DNA of 19,508 nt from Treponema sp. Lineage in GTDB: Bacteria > Spirochaetota > Spirochaetia > Treponematales > Breznakiellaceae. The stretch lies in the NCBI GenBank assembly GCA_031272575.1, contig JAISTO010000025.1, positions 1 to 19,508 on the forward strand, given 5' to 3'. The notes under the pieces were generated by a model. It was not told where the DNA came from, ran no database searches, and saw nothing but the letters and a program-made list of their open reading frames with translations. Shown here piece after piece: positions 1-6,543 of the stretch. Position numbers and translations under genes: made by a program. The number at the start of each line of letters is the position of its first letter. Positions within the stretch are counted from its first letter, which is position 1.

Positions 1-2568
1 TTCACCGAGGCCATGGATACCCGTGCCGCTGAGGGCCTTGCCGCGCTTGATGAGCGTATGGCCGCATCGGAGGCGCGGGCGCGGGACCTGCTCGGCGAGC
101 AGGAGGCGCGGCTTGAGCGCACGGCGGATGATCTCGCGGAGAACGCGAAGGCCCACATCGAGGGCCTCGAGGCCCGCGCCGCGGCCTTCGAGACCCGCTC
201 GAGCGAGTTGGTCGCGGCCGGCGAGGCGCACTTCGTGGCTCTCCGTAAGGAAGCGGAAGCTGCCTTCGCCGCCGGCGAGGATCGCCTCGCCGCGCTCCGC
301 GCGGACACCGAGCGGGCGGTCGATGCGGGCGAGGAGCGCCTCGCGAGCGTGAGCGCCGCCATCGAAAAACGCGCCGCCGAGGGCCTCGCGGCAGGGGAGG
401 ATACCCTCGCGCGCTTTACCGAGGCCATGGATACCCGTGCCGCCGAGGGCCTTGCCGCAGGAGAGGATACCCTCGCGCGCTTTACCGAGGCCATGGATAA
501 ACGCGCCGCCGAGGGGCTTGCCGCGGGCGCGGACCGCCTTGCTCGTTTCACCGAGGCCATGGATAAACGCGCCGCTGATGGTCTTGCCGCGCTTGATGGC
601 CGCCTCGCGGACTTCCAAAGCCATGCGGACACCCTCTTCGAGGCGGAAAAGGTCCGTGCCCAGGAAGCGGCCCTGCAGATCGGGCAGAGCGCGCTCGAAA
701 ACGCGGCCGCGCGGCTCGATGAGTACCGCGCCGCGCAGGAGGCCGAGTACAGCCGGCTCGCCGCGCTGACGGACGACTGCCGCGCGCTCGACGATGCCCT
801 CCGCGGCCTCATGCGGGAGACCGAGGATAGGGTCCGCCAGGACTTCGGCGTCTTCGAGCGGGAGGCCGAGCGGGCCAGGAAAGACGAGGCCGAGGCCTTC
901 GGTACGGCGGCGCGGGCCCTGCGGGCGGAACTCGACGCCATCAACCGGGACCTCGCGGCCCTGCGGGATGAGGCCAGCGAGGGTATGTCCGAAAAACTGC
1001 GCGGCTTCGAGGAGGGTATCACCTCTGATCTGCGCGCGCGCGGCGAGAACATCACGGTCATCCTGAACGAGTGGCAGGACGATCTGGCGGGCCGCCTGAC
1101 CGCGCTGGCGGACGAGGCCGAACAGCGGCGCGAGGCCCTCGAGCAGACGATGGCCGCGGATGTCGAAAATGCCCTCGCCGAGCGCCGCGCGGCCCTCTTC
1201 ACGAAACTGGAGGACCTGAGCGGCAAGACGGCCGCCTTCGAAACTGACCTGCGCGCGCGCCTCGCGGACGCGGACGAGAGCATCGAGGCCTATCAGCGTC
1301 ACCTCGATCAGCGCCTCAAGGAGGCGGAGGCCGAGTCCGCGCAGTCCCTCAAGGCGGAACTGGGGCGCTATGCGGCCGAGGCGCAGAATACCATCATCCT
1401 AAAGGAAAAGGAAATTGACGCGCGCCTTGCGGCCCTCGCCGGCCTGGTCGACACGAGAAGCCAGGAGGTCGAAACGCTTGCGGCCAGGACGCGCAAAAAC
1501 GCGGAGGCCGCGGGCGAAGAGTGCGGCGCCCGGATAAAAGAACTCGCCGCCGCCATGGACGAAAGCCGCGCGAAGGCGCAGTCCCTTTCAGGTCAAATTG
1601 AAAACAGCATGGCCGATCTGCGCGCTCACATACAAGAGGCGGAAGAGCATCTGCGCGCCTTTATGGAAGAGGCGCGCGTCCTCGACCGCACCGAAAAACT
1701 GAAGGACGAGCTCCAGCAGGGCATCGACGATCTGCGCGCCGGCCTGGATAGCCTCGAAGCGCAAAAAACCGACGCCGCGCGGATAGAGGCCGAGTTCAAC
1801 CGCATAAAGCGCCTCGAGGATGAAGTGAATACCCGCATGACGCGCTTCAATGCCGAAAAGCACCGCATCGATCAGATGGAGGCCGCGTTCAACACGCTCC
1901 TGAAAGTGAGCCGCTCCGTCGAGGATCGCCTTTCCCATGTGAACGAGTCTGACGACCTGCTTGAGGCGGTACAGGTCAAACTCAAAAATCTCGAAAAGGT
2001 GATTTCTGACGCGGAGGACAAATATCAACGTATCGAAAAGAAAAATGCCACGCTCGACGCGGTGAACGAGGGCATAGGCAAAAACTTTGATGATTTGCGG
2101 CGCGCGGAAACATCAGCCAAAAATCTCCAGGATGCGATAAAGGGCCTCGAGGCCGATCTAAAGGACGTGCGGGCCTCCATCGCCGCCCTCAACGCGGACA
2201 ACAAAAAAGTCCAGAGCGCCGCGGACAAACTGGCCACCCTCGACACCTCGATAAAAGAGACAGAGCAGCACATCGAGGAGATAAAAGGCGCGGGCGAGTG
2301 GATAGTGACCCTCGAGGCGCGTCTCCAAAAACTCAACGATGACACGAAGGCGCTCCTGGACGCGGCGGACACCATGCTCTCGGGCGCAAGCCCCGCGGCC
2401 CGGTCAGGCGCGGGGCGCAAGAAACCCGCGGAGGGCGCCAGCATCCGCGACCAGGAGAACATCATCCGGCTGCTCACCCAGGGCTGGAGCGCGGAGCGGA
2501 TCGCGAAAACCTACAAGATCTCCCAGGGCGAGGTGGAGTTGATCGCGCGGACTATGCGTAAGCCGTAG
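1..2568 (+). CDS. SpiroCoCo-type giant coiled-coil protein (5' end outside window)
   Basis: The reading frame is already open at base 1, so at least 855 residues of C-terminal sequence are visible and the start lies upstream. Almost the whole protein is predicted coiled coil: Ala/Glu/Arg/Leu-rich, essentially without Pro, Cys or Trp, and no signal peptide can be judged. The N-terminal visible part is built from 22-residue repeats (two hendecads each), best conserved at codons covering 343-606. The last ~37 residues, after a Ser/Gly/Ala/Pro hinge, form a compact helix-turn-helix-like module (ENIIRLLTQGWSAERIAKTY and following). That layout, long coiled coil plus a small C-terminal helical module, matches what I recall of the spirochaete SpiroCoCo family; the family's function is not established to my knowledge, and a cytoskeletal or scaffolding role is inference. 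It ends only about 30 bases before the groEL promoter, with no obvious terminator between. Partial at the left edge. Confidence 0.8.
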   Translation, partial: FTEAMDTRAAEGLAALDERMAASEARARDLLGEQEARLERTADDLAENAKAHIEGLEARAAAFETRSSELVAAGEAHFVALRKEAEAAFAAGEDRLAALRADTERAVDAGEERLASVSAAIEKRAAEGLAAGEDTLARFTEAMDTRAAEGLAAGEDTLARFTEAMDKRAAEGLAAGADRLARFTEAMDKRAADGLAALDGRLADFQSHADTLFEAEKVRAQEAALQIGQSALENAAARLDEYRAAQEAEYSRLAALTDDCRALDDALRGLMRETEDRVRQDFGVFEREAERARKDEAEAFGTAARALRAELDAINRDLAALRDEASEGMSEKLRGFEEGITSDLRARGENITVILNEWQDDLAGRLTALADEAEQRREALEQTMAADVENALAERRAALFTKLEDLSGKTAAFETDLRARLADADESIEAYQRHLDQRLKEAEAESAQSLKAELGRYAAEAQNTIILKEKEIDARLAALAGLVDTRSQEVETLAARTRKNAEAAGEECGARIKELAAAMDESRAKAQSLSGQIENSMADLRAHIQEAEEHLRAFMEEARVLDRTEKLKDELQQGIDDLRAGLDSLEAQKTDAARIEAEFNRIKRLEDEVNTRMTRFNAEKHRIDQMEAAFNTLLKVSRSVEDRLSHVNESDDLLEAVQVKLKNLEKVISDAEDKYQRIEKKNATLDAVNEGIGKNFDDLRRAETSAKNLQDAIKGLEADLKDVRASIAALNADNKKVQSAADKLATLDTSIKETEQHIEEIKGAGEWIVTLEARLQKLNDDTKALLDAADTMLSGASPAARSGAGRKKPAEGASIRDQENIIRLLTQGWSAERIAKTYKISQGEVELIARTMRKP
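343..606 (+). repeat. 66-bp (22-codon) tandem repeat in coiled-coil gene
   Basis: Four consecutive 66-base units start at 343, 409, 475 and 541; the middle ones are nearly identical and share a core encoding RFTEAMDKRAAEGLAAG-type sequence. Bases 1-60 match the 541-606 unit closely, so the array probably continues upstream of the window. Flanking 22-residue units at about 265-342 are recognisable but more diverged. Twenty-two residues equal two hendecads, fitting a slightly right-handed coiled coil. Confidence 0.85.
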
Positions 2569-2597
2569 GCCGCCGTAGGCCGCCCGTCATACCCCTC

Positions 2598-2626
2598 TTG
2601 ACAAAAAAATCATAATCTGCTAGGGT
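2598..2626 (+). promoter_or_regulatory. sigma-70-type promoter of groEL
   Basis: A perfect -35 box TTGACA (2598-2603) is followed after 17 bases by TAGGGT (2621-2626), a weak -10 keeping the first two and last positions of the consensus. The predicted start near 2633 gives a leader of about 85 bases. No CIRCE operator (TTAGCACTC-N9-GAGTGCTAA) is visible around it, so HrcA control through that site is not supported. Confidence 0.6.
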
Positions 2627-2635
2627 AAACCCAGA

Positions 2636-2700
2636 CTCCCCCGTTGCCCGAAAGGGTACTGGGGGGGAATCTTAATACTATATGGGCCGCGAAAAGCGGC
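2636..2700 (+). promoter_or_regulatory. two hairpins in the groEL 5' leader
   Basis: Hairpin 1 spans 2636-2667: a C-rich arm (2636-2649) pairs with a G-rich arm (2654-2667) around a GAAA tetraloop of the GNRA type, with one mismatch and two or three G-U pairs. Hairpin 2 spans 2686-2700: GCCGC, loop GAAAA, GCGGC. The Shine-Dalgarno GGAGAGGAG (2704-2712) follows hairpin 2 by three bases. The arrangement would allow transcript-level or temperature-dependent control, but that is inference; only the complementarity is seen. Confidence 0.5.
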
Positions 2701-2718
2701 AATGGAGAGGAGAAAGTT

Positions 2719-4356
2719 ATGGCGAAACAGTTGGTGTTCAACGAAGACGCCCGCCGCAAACTGCTCGCGGGCGTGGAGCAAATTTCTCAGGCGGTCAAGG
2801 TTACCCTTGGCCCCAAGGGGCGGAATGTCCTCCTGGACAAGAAATTTGGAGCGCCTACGGTTACAAAGGACGGCGTGTCGGTCGCCAAAGAGGTCGAACT
2901 GGCGGATCCCTACGAGAACATGGGGGCCCAGTTGCTCAAAGAAGTGGCCACGAAGACCAACGACGTGGCAGGCGACGGCACCACCACCGCAACGGTGCTG
3001 GCCTATTCCCTCGTAAAGGAAGGCCTTAAGGCGGTGGCGGCAGGGATGACCCCGATCGAACTGAAGCGGGGCATCGACAAAGCGGTGGAAATCGCGGTCG
3101 ACGAGATTCGGAAGAACTCGAAAGAGATAAAGGACAAGGAGGAAATCTCCCATGTCGCTTCGGTCTCCGCAAACAACGACAGCGAAATCGGCACCACCAT
3201 CGCGGACGCGATGGAAAAAGTCGGCAAAGACGGCGTTATCACCGTCGAAGAGTCCAAAACGATGGACACGACGATCGAGTTCGTCGAGGGTATGCAGTTC
3301 GACCGCGGCTACATCAGCGCGTACTTCGTCACGGACCGCGACACGATGACGGCGGTCTACGAGGACGTGTATGTCCTTATCCACGACAAAAAAATCTCCG
3401 GCATGAAGGACCTGCTGCCCCTTCTCGAAAAGGTGGCGCAGAGCGGCAAGCCGCTCCTCATCATCGCCGAGGATGTTGACGGCGAGGCCCTCTCGACGCT
3501 CGTGCTCAACGCGCTCCGCGGTACCCTCAAGGCGGTCGCGGTAAAGGCCCCCGGCTTCGGGGACCGGCGCAAGGCCATGCTCGAGGACATCGCCATCCTC
3601 ACCGGCGGCGAGGTTGTTACCGAAGAGGTGGGGATGAAGCTCGAAAACACGGGCCTCGACCAACTCGGCCGGGCGAAGACGGTCAAAATTGACAAGGACA
3701 ACACGACGATCATCAACGGGGCCGGCAAGCAGAAGGACATTCAGGACCGCATCGCGCAGATCAAGGCGCAGATCGCGGACACCACCAGCGACTACGATCG
3801 CGAGAAACTGCAGGAACGCCTCGCGAAGATCGCGGGCGGCGTCGCGGTAATCAACGTCGGGGCGGCCACGGAAGTGGAACTAAAGGAAAAGAAGCACCGC
3901 GTGGAAGACGCCCTCAGCGCCACCCGCGCGGCCATCGACGAGGGCATAGTCCCCGGCGGCGGCATCGCCCTGATCCAGGGGGCGCTCGCGCTCGAAAAGG
4001 CCGACATTGCCGGCCTCAGCGACGACGAAAAAGTCGGCTTCAAGATCGTGAAGCGGGCCCTCGAGGAGCCCATCCGCCAGATCGCGGAAAACGCCAACGT
4101 GGACGCGGCCATCATCGCGGACAAGGCGAAGGGCGAGAAAAAGGGCATCGGCTACGACGCCGCGAAGAACGAGTGGGTCGACATGGTCAAAGCGGGCATC
4201 ATCGATCCCGCCAAGGTGACCCGCTCCGCCCTGCAGAACGCGGCCTCCGTCGCCAGCCTGCTCCTCACCACCGAGTGCGCGATCACGGACCTCCCCGAAA
4301 AGAAGGAAGCCCCCGCCATGCCCCCGGGCGGCGGCATGGGCGGCATGGACTACTAG
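2719..4356 (+). CDS. groEL: 60 kDa chaperonin GroEL
   Basis: ATP-driven double-ring chaperonin that encloses and refolds non-native proteins in the cytosol with the GroES lid. The 545-residue length is standard. Visible hallmarks are the N-terminal MAKQLVFNEDARRKLLAGVE, the nucleotide site around GDGTTTATVLA including the catalytic Asp of the GDGTT motif, the apical-domain stretch ending in APGFGDRRKAMLEDIAILTG, the KHRVEDALSATRAAI segment, and the flexible Gly/Met tail (GGGMGGMDY). The start at 2719 is preferred over an in-frame ATG at 2644 because it begins with the conserved MAK and has a strong Shine-Dalgarno seven bases upstream; the 2644 ATG lies inside a leader hairpin. No groES is adjacent, which, as I recall, is also the arrangement in Treponema pallidum. 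A hairpin terminator follows, so the gene appears monocistronic. Confidence 0.98.
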   Translation: MAKQLVFNEDARRKLLAGVEQISQAVKVTLGPKGRNVLLDKKFGAPTVTKDGVSVAKEVELADPYENMGAQLLKEVATKTNDVAGDGTTTATVLAYSLVKEGLKAVAAGMTPIELKRGIDKAVEIAVDEIRKNSKEIKDKEEISHVASVSANNDSEIGTTIADAMEKVGKDGVITVEESKTMDTTIEFVEGMQFDRGYISAYFVTDRDTMTAVYEDVYVLIHDKKISGMKDLLPLLEKVAQSGKPLLIIAEDVDGEALSTLVLNALRGTLKAVAVKAPGFGDRRKAMLEDIAILTGGEVVTEEVGMKLENTGLDQLGRAKTVKIDKDNTTIINGAGKQKDIQDRIAQIKAQIADTTSDYDREKLQERLAKIAGGVAVINVGAATEVELKEKKHRVEDALSATRAAIDEGIVPGGGIALIQGALALEKADIAGLSDDEKVGFKIVKRALEEPIRQIAENANVDAAIIADKAKGEKKGIGYDAAKNEWVDMVKAGIIDPAKVTRSALQNAASVASLLLTTECAITDLPEKKEAPAMPPGGGMGGMDY

Positions 4357-4374
4357 CAGCCTGCAGCACTTGTT

Positions 4375-4416
4375 GATTTTTGCCTGCCCACCTGTAGAAG
4401 TGGGCAGGCAAAAATC
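4375..4416. terminator. hairpin terminator after groEL
   Basis: Two perfectly complementary 17-base arms (GATTTTTGCCTGCCCAC at 4375-4391 and its complement at 4400-4416) flank an 8-base loop, starting 18 bases after the groEL stop. The A/T runs are symmetric on both sides of the GC stem, so it could act in both directions. A true U-run immediately after the stem on the plus strand is short (TTTT a few bases later), so efficiency is uncertain. Confidence 0.65.
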
Positions 4417-4477
4417 ATTTTCCCCGGCCGTCACCTGCCCCCCCCAGAGACTAAACTTGTCCCATATCTTTAGCCCA

Positions 4478-4616
4478 CTCTGAAGAAACAGGATTTTAAG
4501 AATTTAACCGCGAATTATGCTAATGAACGCGAATTTTATTAAGAGTAATATTCGCGTAAATTCGTGTACATTAGCGTTCATTCGCGTTTACGTACTTAAT
4601 TGCTGACTTTTCGGAG
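4478..4616 (-). repeat. MITE-like palindromic element, copy A
   Basis: The right end is TGACTTTTCGGAG (4604-4616); the left end CTCTGAAGAAACAG (4478-4491) is its degenerate complement. Inside are AT-rich inverted segments with repeated CGCGAATGAACGCGAAT-like words. Its reverse complement aligns along most of its length with copy B at 13339-13500, including the words CAGCAATTAAG, GTAAACGCGAATGAACGC and AAATTCGCGTTCATT. No coding capacity. Confidence 0.75.
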
Positions 4617-4629
4617 GGGGCTCAAAATG

Positions 4630-4716
4630 TATCCACAGATTTTTTATTACTAATCGTGTCTTTAATTTGGTGAAAATCGGTGATTATCTGTGTCTATCTG
4701 TGTAAATCTGTGGATA
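4630..4716. repeat. 87-bp palindromic element with ATCTGTG words
   Basis: TATCCACAGATTT (4630-4642) has its exact 13-base complement at 4704-4716. Near the right end the word ATCTGTGT recurs at a 10-11 base spacing. The interior is AT-rich and non-coding. Each terminus resembles a DnaA box, but the structure fits a dispersed palindromic repeat better than an origin. Confidence 0.6.
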
Positions 4717-4784
4717 AACTCTTAATCTAAGTTATGGGACAAGTTTAGGCCTTGAGCGCGGAGTCTCGCCCCGCGGGCAGCCGG

Positions 4785-4942
4785 ATTCCGCGGTCAAGCC
4801 GCGGAATGACGGCGACGCAAGGCCGCGGAATGACGGCGGCACAAGGCCGCGGAATGACGGCGGCACAAGGCTACGGAATGACGGCGACGCAAGGCCGCGG
4901 AATGACGGGGGCACAAGGCCGCGCAATGACGGGGGCTATTCC
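4785..4942. repeat. REP-like palindrome followed by 24-bp tandem array
   Basis: ATTCCGCGG-TCAAG-CCGCGGAAT (4785-4807) is a perfect 9-bp stem. Its right arm opens a tandem array of 24-base units (type CCGCGGAATGACGGCGGCAC plus AAGG) starting at 4799, 4823, 4847, 4871, 4895 and 4919, the last one degenerate. The array runs into the stop codon (4936-4938) of the minus-strand metalloprotease gene. Because 24 is a multiple of three, several frames stay open, but none looks like a real gene. Confidence 0.85.
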
Positions 4943-6183
4943 TTCGCGAAGACTTCCGTGTAGCGCGCTTCCCGCAGAGCGCGGGTGTCCTTGCCGCTGC
5001 GAAAGTTGCGCGCGCTGTTCTGCACCCGGCTGAGCCGCTGCTGCGGCTTCGGATGGGTCGTGTTGAACCCCCCGGGATGATTGGCCTGCGTCTTCACCAA
5101 TATGTTTAGTATGTCGATTATGCCGGCCGGATCGTAACCCGCGGCCTTCAGCAGCGTGACCGCCTTCGCGTCGGCCTCGTACTCCTGCGGCTGCGCATAG
5201 CCCGAAACCATAAGCGCGCTCGCCATGTCATTGACCGTCTGGCGGAAGACCGCGTTTTTATCGCTCAGGCCCGCGGCCTTTGACGCATAGCCGGACGCCC
5301 GCGTCGCGGCCTTGCTTAAATCGCGCATAGTCTCGGTGTCCTTCAAAAGTGACAGCGCATGGTGCATCTGTATGTGAGCGATCTCGTGCGCAATGACCGC
5401 GGCGAGGGCGTCTTCCGACTGCGCGCTCCTGACGAGCGCCGTGGTCAAAAAGATGTGCCCCCCCGGGGTGGCAAACGCGTTTATCTGATCGCTTTTTAGA
5501 AGATACACATGATACCCGTTGAAAAGGCTGGGCACCGGGGAGTTGATCACAATAGATTGACATATCTTGTTGACGTAGAGCAGCAATTCCGCGTTTTCTG
5601 TGTAAGGGGTATAGGTCTGCAGAATACGTGCCGCAACCGACCTGCCGAGAAAGTACTCGTCTTCGGGGACGGTGCCTTTGTCAGCATAAGAGGGAGGGGC
5701 CGTCGGCACGGCGTTCCCCTCCGGGCTGCCCCCGGCAAGGCCGCCCTGCGTAATGAAAGCGAGCAGTTCCTCCGGCGGGACCTCGACTTTTTCGATCGCG
5801 TCGACCGCCTCAAAAGTGACGTTAGATGCCTGCTTGTAGGTGCTTTCCACGTCCGCCGAAAAACCCTTGCCGGCAAGCGCCAGTTCCGCCGCGTCCACCG
5901 TTCTGCCGCTCGACGGAAGTATCTTTTTCGACGTCAGGCTCGACTGTGACACCCAGCCTTCCGCGGATTTATCCGCAGTCCGCACCTGATACCACGCCCC
6001 TTTCGGCTGCACTATGGTGACCGCATCCCCGAGACGCAATTCCGCCGCCGTCCCCGCAAAAAACCACGTGGACGTTTTAAGCGGCGCGCTCTTTACCGCC
6101 ACGTACATAGTCTGCCCGGTCTGCCCCGAAAGAGGCGCAGCAGCAGAAAGCGCCGCGGCCAAAAAAAATGCACACTTTTTCAT
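4936..6183 (-). CDS. exported SH3-domain M48 family zinc metalloprotease
   Basis: A 415-residue protein with a clear signal peptide (MKKCAFFLAAALSAAAPLSG), an SH3-like domain at about residues 26-86 (VRTADKSAEGWVSQSSL), and a C-terminal M48 peptidase. Zinc ligands are visible as HEIAH (266-270) and Glu336 in EYEADAKAV, with the downstream NTTHPKPQQRLSRV segment typical of BepA/LoiP-like M48 peptidases. By family knowledge it would cleave misfolded or mis-assembled envelope proteins in the periplasm; the SH3 module may bind cell wall. The start at 6183 is chosen over an in-frame ATG at 6312 because it carries the signal peptide and a GAGG ribosome site five bases upstream, whereas the longer version would begin with Pro-rich sequence translated from heptamer repeats. 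Divergent from the envelope operon; a 24-bp tandem array overlaps its stop codon. Confidence 0.92.
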   Translation of the reverse strand: MKKCAFFLAAALSAAAPLSGQTGQTMYVAVKSAPLKTSTWFFAGTAAELRLGDAVTIVQPKGAWYQVRTADKSAEGWVSQSSLTSKKILPSSGRTVDAAELALAGKGFSADVESTYKQASNVTFEAVDAIEKVEVPPEELLAFITQGGLAGGSPEGNAVPTAPPSYADKGTVPEDEYFLGRSVAARILQTYTPYTENAELLLYVNKICQSIVINSPVPSLFNGYHVYLLKSDQINAFATPGGHIFLTTALVRSAQSEDALAAVIAHEIAHIQMHHALSLLKDTETMRDLSKAATRASGYASKAAGLSDKNAVFRQTVNDMASALMVSGYAQPQEYEADAKAVTLLKAAGYDPAGIIDILNILVKTQANHPGGFNTTHPKPQQRLSRVQNSARNFRSGKDTRALREARYTEVFAKE

Positions 6184-6201
6184 GTTTACCTCGATAGTGA
6201 A

Positions 6202-6230
6202 AGTATAGCGCGGAAAGATATTTTTTTCTA
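6202..6230 (-). promoter_or_regulatory. promoter of the M48 protease gene
   Basis: Reading the minus strand, TAGAAA (plus 6225-6230) and TATACT (plus 6202-6207) are separated by 17 bases, giving a leader of about 10-15 bases to the ATG at 6183. The -10 is one mismatch from consensus; the -35 keeps four of six positions. Confidence 0.5.
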
Positions 6231-6326
6231 GTGGGAAGTGGGGAGTGGGGAGTGGAAAATGGACGGTGGACGGTGGAGGCGGTTGTGCGAAAGTCTTGCG
6301 CCGCGCCCCCACTCTCCACTCCCTAT
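6231..6326. repeat. heptanucleotide arrays in the divergent intergenic region
   Basis: Seven consecutive heptamers of the type GTGGGGA/GTGGACG fill 6231-6279. After a short spacer, oppositely oriented heptamers (CCCCCAC, TCTCCAC, TCCCTAT) lie at 6306-6326. Similar heptamers occur at 18964-18998 and 19091-19125. They resemble the short tandemly repeated repetitive sequences described in cyanobacteria. They sit between two divergent promoters; no gene is evident in 6184-6390. Confidence 0.7.
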
Positions 6327-6331
6327 CCTAC

Positions 6332-6360
6332 TTGACATTATTTTTCAAACACGCTATATT
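6332..6360 (+). promoter_or_regulatory. strong sigma-70-type promoter of the envelope operon
   Basis: TTGACA (6332-6337), a 17-base spacer and TATATT (6355-6360) form a near-consensus promoter, the best in the window. Transcription would start near 6367, just upstream of the Shine-Dalgarno AAGGAGGAG (6379-6387). No other convincing promoter was seen between here and 13181, so it probably drives the whole five-gene cluster. Confidence 0.75.
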
Positions 6361-6390
6361 TGTATGAGTATAAAAAACAAGGAGGAGATT

Positions 6391-6543
6391 TTGGCTATAC
6401 ATACCCTGTCGTTTGCCCGTCCCGCGCCGTGCTCTGGCGCGCTCTGCCGCGCATACGCGCGTACAGGGGCGCGGAATCTTCTCGCGGGGGGGATCTTTAA
6501 CAAAATGTCCCCCCCCCCCGTCCCCCGCTTTTTTGTAATTTAA
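6391..6543 (+). CDS. short SD-led ORF running into a poly-C tract; possible true 5' end of the lipoprotein gene
   Basis: A TTG at 6391 lies four bases after an excellent Shine-Dalgarno and about 25 bases after the predicted transcription start. It opens a 50-codon frame ending at TAA 6541-6543. An internal ATG occurs at 6505, immediately before an 11-C run (6509-6519). The encoded peptide has no recognisable domain. Its frame differs from the downstream lipoprotein frame, which has no ATG, GTG or TTG of its own before the lipobox; adding one C (or losing two) would fuse the two. It may therefore be an out-of-phase 5' part of the next gene, a leader peptide, or not translated. A sequencing error in the homopolymer is equally possible. 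Confidence 0.35.
   Translation: MAIHTLSFARPAPCSGALCRAYARTGARNLLAGGIFNKMSPPPVPRFFVI

Larger units (their letters stand above)
4451..4748. repeat. 298-bp composite element with 16-bp terminal inverted repeats
   Basis: CTAAACTTGTCCCATA (4451-4466) recurs as its exact complement at 4733-4748. The interior holds two further palindromic elements (4478-4616 and 4630-4716) and no plausible gene. No target-site duplication is obvious at the outer edges (AGAGA on the left, GCCTT on the right). It occupies most of the gene-free interval between groEL and the metalloprotease gene. A non-autonomous mobile element or a nest of successive insertions is inferred. Confidence 0.6.

Noticed and set aside
2620..3663. 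Long open frame antisense to groEL
   Set aside because: High-GC codon bias keeps the antisense frame open; the product has no recognisable domain and groEL is unambiguous on the other strand.
4630..4717. DnaA-box-like words (TGTGGATAA at 4709-4717 and a near match at 4630) around an AT-rich core, suggesting an origin
   Set aside because: They are simply the two arms of one 13-bp inverted repeat; no cluster of boxes and no dnaA, dnaN or partition gene is nearby. A dispersed palindromic repeat explains the sequence better.
4451..4942. Possible CRISPR array because of regularly repeated units
   Set aside because: The 24-bp units are directly adjacent without unique spacers, and no cas genes are present.
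4732..5033. Open frames through the 24-bp array on both strands
   Set aside because: The repeat length is a multiple of three and lacks stops, so open frames arise automatically; the peptides are low-complexity and have no ribosome site.
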